Source: Marinimicrobium hydrolyticum
GTDB lineage: Bacteria; Pseudomonadota; Gammaproteobacteria; Pseudomonadales; Cellvibrionaceae
NCBI RefSeq assembly: GCF_030848505.1
Contig: NZ_JAVDDU010000005.1
Coordinates: 1 to 64,000, forward strand
Length of the DNA stretch: 64,000 nt
Direction: 5' to 3'
In this document: piece after piece, positions 54,361 to 63,547 of the stretch
How positions within the stretch are numbered: the stretch's first letter is position 1
Layout of the letters: the number at the start of each line of letters is the position of its first letter
Translations under genes and position numbers: made by a program
The notes under the pieces: model-generated
The model's database searches: none
Seen by the model: only the letters and a program-made list of their open reading frames with translations
Told to the model about the DNA's origin: nothing

Positions 54361-55680
54361 ATGAGCAAAGATGTCATGGATACTCAGTCCTTTAATACCG
54401 ATCTTTTGAGCTTTCTACAAGCTTCTCCCACGCCCTTTCATGCTACTGACACTATTGTCCAACAGCTCAGCCTTGCAGGCTTCACCGAGTTGCGCGAGGG
54501 CGATGCCTGGAACTTGCAAGCGGGCGGTCGCTACTGGCTCACGCGCAATGACTCCTCAGTGATCGCCTTCGTCTACGGCAAGCGCCCAATGCTTGAAACG
54601 GGCATTCGCATGGTGGGCGCCCACACCGACAGTCCCTGCTTGAAAGTCAAACCTCAGCCCGAACTTACCCGGCAAAACTACGCTCAGTTGGGAGTGGAAG
54701 TGTACGGCGGCGTTTTGATGGCGCCTTGGTTTGATCGGGATCTATCGATGGCTGGGCGGGTTAGCTTTCGAGGTGACGATGATCGAATTGCCAGTGCCCT
54801 GGTGGATTTTGTCGCACCTGTGGCCGTAGTGCCCAGTCTCGCCATCCATCTAGACCGGGAGGCCAACCGGCAGCGCTGCATTAACCCGCAAAAAGAGTTA
54901 CCCCCTTTGCTGTTGCAGTTAAGTGGCGGCGACAAGGCACCGGACTTCCGCGCGTTGCTGCACGATCAGCTGCGCAGCCAACACCCAGAGCTAACCGTGG
55001 CCGAGGTGTTGGATTATGAAATTAGCCTGTACGACACTCAGGCACCCGCACTGGTGGGCTTGAAACAAGATTTTATTGCCAGCGCTCGGCTGGACAATTT
55101 GCTCAGCTGTTACGTGGGCCTGCGCAGCCTGCTTGAGGCTGATCCAGAGGTTACCAGCTTGCTGGTCTGCAACGATCATGAGGAAGTGGGCAGCGCGTCC
55201 TCCTGCGGTGCCAAAGGCCCTATGCTTCAGCAGTTTCTTGAGCGTTTGTTACCGGACCCGGATAGTCGCGTTCGGGTGCTCGATCGCTCCTTGATGATCT
55301 CCGCCGACAATGCCCACGGCGTGCATCCCAATTTTTCAGACCGGCATGATGAAAACCATGGGCCGCTTTTGAATGCTGGCCCGGTCATTAAGGTTAATGC
55401 CAATCAACGCTACGCCACCAACAGTGCCACCAGCGCCCTGTTCCGGGAACTGTGCCGCCAAGTGTCGGTGCCAGTGCAAACGTTCGTTTCCCGTACCGAC
55501 ATGGAGTGCGGCAGTACTATAGGGCCGGTTACGGCAGCCGAGATAGGGGTGAAAACGCTGGATGTGGGCGTACCCACTTTCGCCATGCATTCGATCCGGG
55601 AACTGGCCGGCAGCCAAGATGCGTGCTATTTGTATCAAGTCCTGAAACAGTTTTACGGCTACCCGCACCCGTTGGTGTAG
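54361..55680 (+). CDS. apeB: M18-family aminopeptidase
   Basis: Dinuclear zinc aminopeptidase of the M18 family (439 residues), homologous to aspartyl aminopeptidase; removes N-terminal residues from peptides in the cytoplasm. [29 protein letters not shown] (metal-binding His and Asp), [32 protein letters not shown] and [16 protein letters not shown] are typical. Start chosen at ATG 54361 behind AAAGG; longer in-frame extensions overlap tsaB. Confidence 0.93.
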   Translation: MSKDVMDTQSFNTDLLSFLQASPTPFHATDTIVQQLSLAGFTELREGDAWNLQAGGRYWLTRNDSSVIAFVYGKRPMLETGIRMVGAHTDSPCLKVKPQPELTRQNYAQLGVEVYGGVLMAPWFDRDLSMAGRVSFRGDDDRIASALVDFVAPVAVVPSLAIHLDREANRQRCINPQKELPPLLLQLSGGDKAPDFRALLHDQLRSQHPELTVAEVLDYEISLYDTQAPALVGLKQDFIASARLDNLLSCYVGLRSLLEADPEVTSLLVCNDHEEVGSASSCGAKGPMLQQFLERLLPDPDSRVRVLDRSLMISADNAHGVHPNFSDRHDENHGPLLNAGPVIKVNANQRYATNSATSALFRELCRQVSVPVQTFVSRTDMECGSTIGPVTAAEIGVKTLDVGVPTFAMHSIRELAGSQDACYLYQVLKQFYGYPHPLV

Positions 55681-55712
55681 TAAGCCCTAGGTGTAGTGAT
55701 AGAGGAATAATA

Positions 55713-56384
55713 ATGAAACACATAAAAGTATTGTGCCTGGCGGCCGCGGCTTGCCTTGGAGCGAATTTGGCTTGGGCCAACGGCGGGCACTTCGCGGTGG
55801 ATGATGCAGGTATCGCCCCCGGTGGTAGTTGTGGAATGGAATCGTGGATAAGCCGTGTTGATTCCACCAATACCGCTACTTTGAGTCCGATGTGTAATTT
55901 TACCGGCGGCTCTGAGTGGACGCTGCCGTTGGTTTACAACCTCGAGGGGAGCGAGTTGGCCTATATGGGCCTGGAATACAAGACTGTCTGGTTGGACACG
56001 GGCCGTGGACCCGCACTGGCGTTTGATGCCGGGTTTATGTACAACCGCTTGGCGAGAGATTTTGAGGAATACTACATCAACATTCCCGCCAGCTTTCAAG
56101 CCTTGGAAAATCTGACGCTGCACCTGAATACCGGCGCTCGACACGAACCGGATGCCCGGGACACCTACGCCACCTGGGGGTTGGCGGCAACAGTGAAAAC
56201 CGTCAATGGCCCGGTTTTGATCATGGAGTACTCGGACGATGATCGCTACGACCCTCTGATAGCTGCCGGCGCCCGTTTCCGAGTAGGTGCCACCCGCTGG
56301 ACAATGGATCTGGGGGTCGCTCACGATACGGGTCCCGGCGACAACATCTTCACGATCGGTTTAAACATTCCGCGCTTTTTCTGA
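55713..56384 (+). CDS. exported protein, probable outer-membrane barrel, unknown
   Basis: A 223-residue protein. The signal peptide ends in LAWA. The mature part begins GGHFAVDDAGIAPGGSCGMESW and has two cysteines (CGME and PMCNFTGG) that can form a disulfide, then repeated amphipathic strands (LVYNLEGSELAYMGLEYKT, FDAGFMYNRL, TLHLNTGARH) and an end in phenylalanine (GLNIPRFF). This is a pattern of small outer-membrane barrels; family not recognised. The ATG at 55713 follows AGAGGAA. Confidence 0.6.
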   Translation: MKHIKVLCLAAAACLGANLAWANGGHFAVDDAGIAPGGSCGMESWISRVDSTNTATLSPMCNFTGGSEWTLPLVYNLEGSELAYMGLEYKTVWLDTGRGPALAFDAGFMYNRLARDFEEYYINIPASFQALENLTLHLNTGARHEPDARDTYATWGLAATVKTVNGPVLIMEYSDDDRYDPLIAAGARFRVGATRWTMDLGVAHDTGPGDNIFTIGLNIPRFF

Positions 56385-56546
56385 TCGTCATTGACGGATT
56401 TTTACCTCTAAAACTCGAGCTTGCGACGGGCGGCACATTTCGCCCGTTGTCGTGTCTCGGTTCAAGCAGTACTGTATGCAGTTGTCCGCAGCGACCGGCA
56501 ACCAACCCCAGCCTTACTCCAACACCCAGTGTCTAAAAGGTATGCT

Positions 56547-57602
56547 ATGACCATTACCCGCGACCAGCTGAGCTTCTTTAGTCCCTTTGATACTCTCTCG
56601 GAAGAGTACCTGCATAAGGTGCTGGACAAAGCCCAAGTTCGCGACGTACCGAAAGGCAAAATCATTTTTCCGCGCGGTAAATCGCTTTCCGAAAGCCTGT
56701 ACTTGCTCGAAGGTCAGGTTGACCTAGTGTCGGCAAATTTTGAGCGCGAGCCGCGCGAAGCCGGCAGCGAAGCCAGCCGTGTGCCGCTCAACAACACCTT
56801 ACCCACGCAAGTCTCCGCGGTTGCCACTACAGACGTTCGCCTGTTACGTCTTGGACAGGATTTTGTCGATCTGGTTATGGCCTGGAGCGAGAGCCACGAC
56901 CAAAAGAGTCAGGAACCGGTTGAAAAGAAAACCAGCGGGGCGGACGAGCACGACTGGATGTCCTGCCTGTTGGAAGCACCGTTGTTTGCTCGAGTGCCCC
57001 CCGGCAACATTCAGCAGTTGTTCGTGCGTTTTGTCCCCGAGGAAATCAAGGCGGGTCAGCTGGTGGTGCGAGAGGGCGAGCCGGGCGACTATTTTTACGT
57101 CCTGGAAAGTGGCTCCGCGCTGGTTAAGGACAAGGGCGGAGTGGTGCTCGCGGAGCTGGGCCCCGGTGAATATTTTGGTGAAGAGGCGCTGGTTGGGGAA
57201 ACTACCCGCAACGCCAGCGTGGAAATGCTCACGGACGGCACTCTGATGAAGTTGGAAAAGGCGGATTTCCAGGCTTTGCTGCAAGAACCGATGATGCGCG
57301 TCGTTGATGCGCAAGAGTGGCAGAAGTTGGCCGCTGAACCCTCCGGCGCCATTCTGCTGGATGTTCGTCTGCCTTTGGAGCGGCGAATGGGCCTGGTGCC
57401 AGAAAGTCGCAATATCCCCTTGGGCAGGCTGCGTCAGGCGCTTCCCGAGCTAAAAGCCGGCCCCACCTACGTGGTTGCCGATGACGGTGGGCGGCGCAGC
57501 TGCGTGGCCGCCCAATTATTGTTGCAGGCCGGGCTGGATGCCGTCATCTTAAAAGACGCCGAGCGACTGCACCCTCAGAACCAGGTCGCGGAGTCCCGGT
57601 AA
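56547..57602 (+). CDS. cyclic-nucleotide-binding and rhodanese-like fusion protein
   Basis: A 351-residue cytoplasmic protein. Residues about 1-110 are a degenerate cNMP-binding-like domain, about 130-240 a well-formed one (RFVPEEIKAGQLVVREGEPGD, YFYVLESGSALVKDKGGVV, ELGPGEYFGEEALVGETTRNASV). The C-terminal 100 residues are rhodanese-like (ILLDVRLPLERRMGLVPESRNIPLGRL). The expected catalytic cysteine loop reads ADDGGRRSCVAA, with Asp where the sulfur-carrying Cys should be, so it is probably inactive and used for binding. No DNA-binding domain. Ligand and partner unknown. ATG 56547 behind AAAAGG. Confidence 0.8.
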   Translation: MTITRDQLSFFSPFDTLSEEYLHKVLDKAQVRDVPKGKIIFPRGKSLSESLYLLEGQVDLVSANFEREPREAGSEASRVPLNNTLPTQVSAVATTDVRLLRLGQDFVDLVMAWSESHDQKSQEPVEKKTSGADEHDWMSCLLEAPLFARVPPGNIQQLFVRFVPEEIKAGQLVVREGEPGDYFYVLESGSALVKDKGGVVLAELGPGEYFGEEALVGETTRNASVEMLTDGTLMKLEKADFQALLQEPMMRVVDAQEWQKLAAEPSGAILLDVRLPLERRMGLVPESRNIPLGRLRQALPELKAGPTYVVADDGGRRSCVAAQLLLQAGLDAVILKDAERLHPQNQVAESR

Positions 57603-57615
57603 AAGTGAAGTCGCG

Positions 57616-58740
57616 GTGAAAATATTGTTGTTGTCGGCTTACGACGCGCACAGCCACAAAATCTGGCGCCAGGGCCTGGAAGCCCACTTCCCCGACTGCC
57701 AGTGGATCCAGCTGGCCCTGCCTCCCCGGCACTTTCGCTGGCGCATTCGAGGCAACAGTCTTACCTGGGCCTTCGAATCCCGCGATTTGTTATGTGCCCC
57801 CTATGACCTGCTCATCGCCACCTCGATGGTCGACTTGTCGACGTTGCGGGGGCTGGTGCCCCAGTTAGCGTCTTTGCCCACCGCGGTGTATTTCCACGAG
57901 AATCAGTTCGCTTATCCGCCCAGTGCGCGCCAGGGTGACAGCGTTGGCCCGCAGGTTCTCAATCTGTACACCGCTTTGTGCGCGAACCGAGTGGTGTTCA
58001 ACTCCGAGTTCAACCGCAGCACCTTTTTGGATGGCGTGGACGAGCTGTTGCGGCGTCTACCCGATCATGTGCCCGCGAACGTTGCCAACCTTTTGGCCCA
58101 GCGCAGTGAAGTTATTCCTGTCCCTTTGGCGGACGCCTGTTTTCAGCCATCTTCGGCAGGCGATCAACCGTTCTCGCTCCTATGGAACCATCGCTGGGAA
58201 TATGACAAAGCCCCCGAGCGACTGCTGGCCGCACTGCAACGATTTTTTGCGGCTCGAGATCAAGATGCCGGCCCGGTGCGGGTGCATGTAGTGGGGCAAC
58301 AGTTTCGCCGCCAGCCGGCCGCTTTCAAGCAAATACGTGCGCTTTTGGAAGCCGAAGGCGCTGTGGGGCAGTGGGGTTATGTGGAAGATCTGGACGCTTA
58401 CCGACGGCTGCTGGCGTCAAGCCACGTGGTCCTTTCAACGGCACTGCATGACTTCCAAGGGCTATCGGTTCTGGAAGCGGTGGCGGGGGGCGCTCGACCC
58501 CTAGTGCCAGAGCGTCAGGCCTACCCGGAATGGTTTGGGCCTGAGTACCGCTACCAGAGCGATTCTTCCCAACCGGGTCTGGAGGAACAGGCAATGGCGG
58601 ATAAGCTGCTCCAATGGGAGGCCGAGTTCCGTCAGGGGCAGTGGGCCGCTGCACCAACCATAGAAGCTTTATCCTGGCGCACACTGGAGGGGCACTATAG
58701 AAACCTGTTCGAGCGCCTGACCGTTTGCCGCTCGGGGTGA
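57616..58740 (+). CDS. putative tRNA-queuosine alpha-mannosyltransferase (DUF3524)
   Basis: A 374-residue GT-B glycosyltransferase with the DUF3524 N-terminal domain, related to animal GTDC1 (QTMAN), which mannosylates queuosine in tRNA-Asp. Motifs: MKILLLSAYDAHSHKIWRQGL, LPPRHFRWRIRGNSLTWA, YDLLIATSMVDLSTLRGL, TAVYFHENQFAYPPS, VVFNSEFNRSTFL and, in the C-terminal donor domain, LWNHRWEYDKAPERLL and LSTALHDFQGLSVLEAVAGGARPLV. The activity in bacteria is taken from family annotation. GTG start at 57616, 13 bases after the cNMP gene; the two may form an operon. Confidence 0.8.
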   Translation: MKILLLSAYDAHSHKIWRQGLEAHFPDCQWIQLALPPRHFRWRIRGNSLTWAFESRDLLCAPYDLLIATSMVDLSTLRGLVPQLASLPTAVYFHENQFAYPPSARQGDSVGPQVLNLYTALCANRVVFNSEFNRSTFLDGVDELLRRLPDHVPANVANLLAQRSEVIPVPLADACFQPSSAGDQPFSLLWNHRWEYDKAPERLLAALQRFFAARDQDAGPVRVHVVGQQFRRQPAAFKQIRALLEAEGAVGQWGYVEDLDAYRRLLASSHVVLSTALHDFQGLSVLEAVAGGARPLVPERQAYPEWFGPEYRYQSDSSQPGLEEQAMADKLLQWEAEFRQGQWAAAPTIEALSWRTLEGHYRNLFERLTVCRSG

Positions 58741-58817
58741 AAAGTCGCCCGCAAGGTGCACAGGTGCCACGCCTGCCTGTATCATACGGGCGCTGAGTCA
58801 CAACAAGACAGGTCATC

Positions 58818-59825
58818 ATGAGTAAGCAACGGGTTTTAACAGGCATTACCACCACCGGAACGCCCCACTTGGGCAACTACGTCGGCGCCATCCGCCCAGC
58901 CATTCAGGCCAGCGAGCGGGATGACGCTCAGTCCTTTTATTTTTTGGCTGACTTCCACGCCCTGATCAAGTGTCAGGACGCCGAGCAAGTCCACCAATCC
59001 ACGCGCGAAATTGCCGCCACCTGGTTGGCCTTGGGCCTGAACACCGATAAAGCCATTTTTTATCGCCAATCGGACGTGCCGGAAATTCCACAACTGTGCT
59101 GGCTATTGACCTGTCAGGCGGCGAAGGGCCTGATGAACCGTGCGCACGCCTACAAGGCGGCGGTAGCCGCAAACCAGGAAGCCGGGGAAGATCCGGATTA
59201 CGGCATTACCATGGGCCTGTATAGCTATCCGGTGCTGATGGCAGCGGATATTTTGATGTTCAATGCCAACGAAGTGCCGGTGGGTAAAGACCAAATCCAG
59301 CACGTGGAAATGGCCCGGGACATCGCCGCGCGTTTTAACCATCACTATGGCGAACATTTTGTATTACCGGAAGCTCGTGTGGACGAACAGGTGTCGGTTC
59401 TGCAGGGTTTGGACGGGCGTAAAATGAGTAAGAGCTACGGCAACACGATTCCGCTTTTTCTGCCCGAAAAGAAACTGAAAAAGCACATCAATAAAATCAA
59501 AACCAATCTTCTTGAACCCGGCGAGCCGAAAGACCCGGACGACGCCACTGTGTTTCAAGTTTGGCAAGCCTTCGCCACCCCGGAGCAAACCGCTTCCATG
59601 CGTCTGGCGTTCGCTGAGGGTATCGCCTGGGGCGAGGCCAAGCGGCAGTTGTTCGAATTGATCAACGATCAATTGGGGGAAGCTCGCGAACGCTACAACG
59701 AGCTGATGGATAATCCCGTATACGTAGAAGAGGTTCTACAGGCGGGAGCTGCCAAAGCTCGCGCTCACAGCCAACCTATGCTGGAAAAATTGCGCGCGGC
59801 AGTGGGTATTAGACCGCTAGGGTAG
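58818..59825 (+). CDS. trpS: tryptophan-tRNA ligase
   Basis: Class I synthetase charging tRNA-Trp (335 residues). HIGH-type motif [16 protein letters not shown]-type motif [13 protein letters not shown], and [19 protein letters not shown] in the tryptophan/adenylate pocket. Complete, of bacterial length, with AAGACAGG upstream of the ATG. Confidence 0.97.
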   Translation: MSKQRVLTGITTTGTPHLGNYVGAIRPAIQASERDDAQSFYFLADFHALIKCQDAEQVHQSTREIAATWLALGLNTDKAIFYRQSDVPEIPQLCWLLTCQAAKGLMNRAHAYKAAVAANQEAGEDPDYGITMGLYSYPVLMAADILMFNANEVPVGKDQIQHVEMARDIAARFNHHYGEHFVLPEARVDEQVSVLQGLDGRKMSKSYGNTIPLFLPEKKLKKHINKIKTNLLEPGEPKDPDDATVFQVWQAFATPEQTASMRLAFAEGIAWGEAKRQLFELINDQLGEARERYNELMDNPVYVEEVLQAGAAKARAHSQPMLEKLRAAVGIRPLG

Positions 59826-59893
59826 TCTTACAAATTCGAGCAATAAGGTTTTGGTTCTCCAGTTAGTCCTTGGACAATCTGGAACTGGGGCGA

Positions 59894-59984
59894 TTGGGTA
59901 AGCTATTCCGGAAACGCAGTGAACACATCCATGTGGCTCCCGCGCGTCATCCATGACGCGAGGGTTCCGGAATAGCTTACCCAA
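59894..59984. repeat. 91-bp palindromic repeat element
   Basis: Perfect 20-bp terminal inverted repeats (TTGGGTAAGCTATTCCGGAA and its complement) enclosing a hairpin CGCGTCAT-CC-ATGACGCG (59943-59960) and ACATCCATGT. Read on the minus strand the core has ATGGATGaCGC...ATGGATGTGTTCAC...TTTCCGG, matching the core of the element at 60202-60299. A short, non-coding, MITE-like or REP-like element. Confidence 0.85.
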
Positions 59985-60066
59985 CCACCCTTGGTGCTAA
60001 TAGTAATGCTCGGAAAAGCCCGAATTTGGGTTTCGCTTGGCTCCACAACTCCGAATTTAATTTCCT

Positions 60067-60299
60067 TATTTCCCAAATCTTTCAGTTGGCACAGCGGAGG
60101 GGGCAGGCATTCCCGGAGTGTGGCGGACAGGAAAGGCCCTCAGGATCTCTAAGCTTTTCAAGCTCTCTTATTTCCCGAAACATCCAGAGTGGCACCGCGG
60201 AGAGTGGGGCAGGCATTCCCGGACTGTATGCGGCATGGATGCCGCATCCAAGCCTACACGGACGTATTCACGGCGTGTCCGGGTGTGCCTGCCCCACTC
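60067..60299. repeat. second copy of the palindromic repeat family with a partial duplicate
   Basis: A full unit at 60202-60299 has arms GAGTGGGGCAGGCATTCCCGG.. (60202-60224) and its complement (60277-60299), with two mismatches, around GCGGCATGGATGCCGC and ACGGACGTATTCACGGCGTGT. A partial copy of the left flank (TTTCCC..TGGCAC.GCGGAG..GGGGCAGGCATTCCCGGA) occurs at 60067-60121 and again at 60169-60223. Together with the 91-bp element they fill the trpS-bioA gap. No gene is supported in 59826-60336. Confidence 0.8.
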
Positions 60300-60336
60300 G
60301 TAGCACTCGACCAAAGTGCCGAAGCTGTCGTGTCCC

Positions 60337-61650
60337 CTACGAACTCAACTTCTCGACTACCCGATAAATACCACCGGTAAGCTGACGCAATTCCTCGGGA
60401 GAAATTACGTAGGGCGGCATAACGTAGACCAGTTTTCCAAAAGGTCGCACCCAAATGCCTTGGTCCACAAACATGGGTTGCACCTGGTTCATATCCACTG
60501 GCTCCTTCAGTTCCACCACACCAATGGCGCCCAACACCCGCACATCGGCGACAGCGTCCAGTTCACGGCATCGGGCCAGCTCAAGTTCCATCTGCGTCTC
60601 AATGGCTTTAACTCGTCCTGCCCAGTCGCTTTCCAACAGCAACTCAATACTGGCGTTGGCGACGGCGCAGGCCAGCGGATTGCCCATAAACGTCGGCCCG
60701 TGCATAAACACTCCGGCTTCGCCGTGGCAAATACCATCGCTGACCTTGTCGTTACACAGCGTCGCCGCCAGAGTCATATAGCCGCCGGTCAGACCTTTAC
60801 CCAAACACATAATATCTGGGCTGATGCCAGCGTGTTCACAGGCAAAGAGTGTGCCCGTGCGTCCAAAGCCTGTGGCAATTTCGTCGGCAATTAACAGCAC
60901 TTGGTGCTGATCACACAGCTCCCTAACCCGTTGCAGGTAGCGGGGCGAATAGAAGCGCATTCCGCCAGCGCCTTGAACAATGGGTTCCAGAATCACCGCG
61001 GCCAGTTCATCTCGATGATCTTCAAGCAGCCGAGCGAGCTCGGTGATATCGCTGTCATCCCAGGGGGCATCGAACGCGCATTGCGGTTCGGGAGCAAACA
61101 ACTGTTGTGCCAGGGTGTGGCTAAAGAGTTGGTGCATGCCGGTAACCGGATCACACACTGACATGGCGCCAAAGGTGTCGCCGTGGTATCCCTTACGTAA
61201 AGCCAGAAAGCGGTGTTTTTGTGGTTGGCCTTGGGAGTGCCAATACTGCATGGCCATTTTTAGGGCGACTTCTACGGATACGGAGCCGGAGTCAGCCAAA
61301 AACACTTTGTTCAAACCCGGTGGCGTTAGCGCAATCAGTGTTTGCGCCAAGCGCACGGCCGGCTCGTGAGTCAGGCCGCCAAACATTACGTGTGCCATAC
61401 TCTGTAACTGCGTTTGTACAGCGGCGTTGAGCACCGGGTGATTGTATCCGTGCAGCTGCGACCACCAGGAGGCCATTCCATCCACTAATTTTCGGCCATC
61501 ACTGAGTTGGATGTATACACCTTCAGCACTGGCGACAGGAAACACGGGGCTGGGGGTTAGAAACGAGGAGTAGGGGTGCCACAAATGCTCTCGGTCAAGA
61601 GTGGTTAGCTGTTCGGCGGAAAGGGGCTGGTTATCGGGCATAGGCAACAT
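60337..61650 (-). CDS. bioA: adenosylmethionine-8-amino-7-oxononanoate aminotransferase
   Basis: PLP enzyme of biotin synthesis (437 residues) that converts KAPA to DAPA with SAM as amino donor. Fold type I aminotransferase motifs: [88 protein letters not shown] and the PLP-lysine region [18 protein letters not shown]. Complete. An ATG three codons downstream (61641) could also start. The rest of the bio operon is not in the window, and I saw no clear BirA operator upstream. Confidence 0.95.
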   Translation of the reverse strand: MLPMPDNQPLSAEQLTTLDREHLWHPYSSFLTPSPVFPVASAEGVYIQLSDGRKLVDGMASWWSQLHGYNHPVLNAAVQTQLQSMAHVMFGGLTHEPAVRLAQTLIALTPPGLNKVFLADSGSVSVEVALKMAMQYWHSQGQPQKHRFLALRKGYHGDTFGAMSVCDPVTGMHQLFSHTLAQQLFAPEPQCAFDAPWDDSDITELARLLEDHRDELAAVILEPIVQGAGGMRFYSPRYLQRVRELCDQHQVLLIADEIATGFGRTGTLFACEHAGISPDIMCLGKGLTGGYMTLAATLCNDKVSDGICHGEAGVFMHGPTFMGNPLACAVANASIELLLESDWAGRVKAIETQMELELARCRELDAVADVRVLGAIGVVELKEPVDMNQVQPMFVDQGIWVRPFGKLVYVMPPYVISPEELRQLTGGIYRVVEKLSS

Positions 61651-61987
61651 CTAGCGTTTAAAGGTCGGGCTCGGTAAAACCGAAAGGAGAGCCCGTAAAC
61701 TTAGCAGAAAACGCGATGAAAATCAGCTGCGAAGGCCTTTGATCCTCTACTTAACCCGGGTATTTGCCCGGCCTTCTGGCGCGCCAACGGTGGGCGCTTA
61801 TACTAACTGGGTATTTGACCTTGCGCCGAACTTAGCGTAACTTCTGGTCCAATTGACCAAATGGTTTTGTTCGGTTGCGAACGGGATTTTGAGGCGAGTG
61901 AAGTTCTGGTTATATGTGGGGAGAGGCCCTAGTGGTAAGCCTCCCGGGTATGAGAGTTGCGAGAAAAATAACAGAGGTAAGACGTTT
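61651..61987. promoter_or_regulatory. divergent intergenic region between bioA and the GH10 xylanase
   Basis: 337 bases without a gene, containing promoters for both directions. Palindromes: TGGTC-CAATT-GACCA at 61845-61859, about 130 bases before the xylanase start, and GGGCTC..GAGCCC at 61674-61703. The first may be an operator for xylanase control. The xylanase start has CAGAGGTAAG upstream. Confidence 0.4.
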
Positions 61988-63472
61988 ATGAAGCACCTAG
62001 CCAAATTTGTTTCCAGCGCCGCCTTGGGTTTGTCCCTGGCTGTCGGTGCGAGTGCGCAAGAAGTTACTCCGCTTGCCGAAGGGCATGACAAATTTTTGGG
62101 CGGCATCTTTGCTACCAACCAAGTGGAAGGGTTTACTCAGTACTTCAACCAAGTGACGCCCGAAAACGCCGGTAAATGGGGCGCCGTCACCAACCAAAAC
62201 AGCCGACCTGCTGAGTATCAGGACAGCTGGTTCGAGGGCGGTTGGCACGGTGGTTTAGATAATGCTTTTAACCTCGCCAAAGACAACGATTTCGTATTTC
62301 GAATGCACGTGCTGATATGGGGCAACCAGCAGCCGGGTTGGATTCGAGATCTTCCGCAAGAGGAGCAGCTGGAAGCCATCCGTGAGTGGTTTGGCGTTCT
62401 ACGGGATCGCTACAACGATGACCGAGGCGGATTTGATTATATTGAGGTGGTCAATGAACCCGTCAACGATCCGCCCGATGGCGAAGACGGCGATAGTGAC
62501 GGTGGCCATTATGCGGACGCACTGGCCAGTGCCGTACAGGACGGCACTGGGGGTGAATGGGATTGGGCAATTGCCGCCTATGAAATGGCCCGTGAATACT
62601 TCCCCCGGACTCCAGACGGTGGCAATAAATTGATGTTGAACGAGTACAACGTCATTAGTGTGGGCAGTGTTCGCTCCCGCTACCTGGAACTGGCGGAGCT
62701 GTTGAAAGAGCGTGATTTGTTGGATGCTATCGGAGCACAGGCACACGCATTTTCTACCGGTGGCTCTTCGGCAAGCATTCGGGCTGCGATTGATGAAGTG
62801 GCAGCGGTGGGAGTTCCCGTGTATATCACGGAAATGGATATCGACGGTCCTACAGACCAAGAGCAGTTGCTTGAATACTCGCGTGTTTTCCCAATTTTTT
62901 GGGAGCATGAAGCGGTGGCAGGGGTGACCTTGTGGGGCTTCCGACCCGGATTGTGGCGTGACTCCGCCAACCTGGTTCGCACTGATGGTTCCGAGCGTCC
63001 TGCCATGAAATGGCTGCGTTGTTACTTGCAATGCGACACAGTGGCGGTGATCGAAGATCAGGTGTTCGAGCTGGGTGACAACGCAAGAGCTGGAGCGAAC
63101 ATCGGCCGCGTGGTTGGTCACAGCCCTAACGGTAACATTTCCTCCTGGGAGATTACCGGTGGTGATGATGCCTCTTTGTTTACCATCAACGAAGATGGTC
63201 GTTTGGCTCTGGCCAGCAACGCAACTCTGGATCACAGCATAGCTACCAGCCACGATATCAGCGTTGTCGCGCATGACAGTGAAGGCTCCAGCGAGCCGGT
63301 CACAGTACGCCTGAAAGTGCGGGACGAAGGTGGTCCTGCTGATAGCGGTGGTAACGGCGGTAGCGACTACACGCCACCTGTTAAGAGCACGGGCGGCGGC
63401 GCGAGCAGCCTCCTGTTGCTGATGCTCACCATGCTGGGTGGTGCTGGGCTGATGTCCCGCCGCACTCGCTAG
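61988..63472 (+). CDS. GH10 endo-1,4-beta-xylanase with cadherin-like domain and GlyGly-CTERM-like tail
   Basis: Secreted xylanase of 494 residues. Signal peptide to about residue 23 (VGASAQ). The GH10 catalytic domain spans about 30-350: FNQVTPENAGKWGAV, FRMHVLIWGNQQPGW, the acid/base Glu157 in VVNEPVN, QAHAFSTGGS, and the nucleophile Glu282 in YITEMDID; VTLWGFRPGLWRDS closes it. A cadherin-like beta-domain follows (VAVIEDQVFELGD to VTVRLKVRDE, about 355-455). The C terminus has GGNGGSDY, GGGASSLLLLMLTMLGGAGL and RRTR, a Gly-rich/hydrophobic/basic tail of the GlyGly-CTERM kind cut by rhombosortase before export or surface display. ATG 61988 is preferred; longer in-frame starts lack a signal peptide. 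Confidence 0.92.
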   Translation: MKHLAKFVSSAALGLSLAVGASAQEVTPLAEGHDKFLGGIFATNQVEGFTQYFNQVTPENAGKWGAVTNQNSRPAEYQDSWFEGGWHGGLDNAFNLAKDNDFVFRMHVLIWGNQQPGWIRDLPQEEQLEAIREWFGVLRDRYNDDRGGFDYIEVVNEPVNDPPDGEDGDSDGGHYADALASAVQDGTGGEWDWAIAAYEMAREYFPRTPDGGNKLMLNEYNVISVGSVRSRYLELAELLKERDLLDAIGAQAHAFSTGGSSASIRAAIDEVAAVGVPVYITEMDIDGPTDQEQLLEYSRVFPIFWEHEAVAGVTLWGFRPGLWRDSANLVRTDGSERPAMKWLRCYLQCDTVAVIEDQVFELGDNARAGANIGRVVGHSPNGNISSWEITGGDDASLFTINEDGRLALASNATLDHSIATSHDISVVAHDSEGSSEPVTVRLKVRDEGGPADSGGNGGSDYTPPVKSTGGGASSLLLLMLTMLGGAGLMSRRTR

Positions 63473-63485
63473 GAGTTTCAGCTCC

Positions 63486-63522
63486 ACATAAAAAAAGCGG
63501 CCATTGGCCGCTTTTTTTATGT
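63486..63522. terminator. rho-independent terminator between GH10 and aldo/keto reductase genes
   Basis: Long stem ACATAAAAAAAGCGGCC / GGCCGCTTTTTTTATGT with a 3-base loop, between convergent genes and usable in both directions. Confidence 0.93.
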
Positions 63523-63547
63523 TCGGTTACTTTCGAGCCCTACTGAA

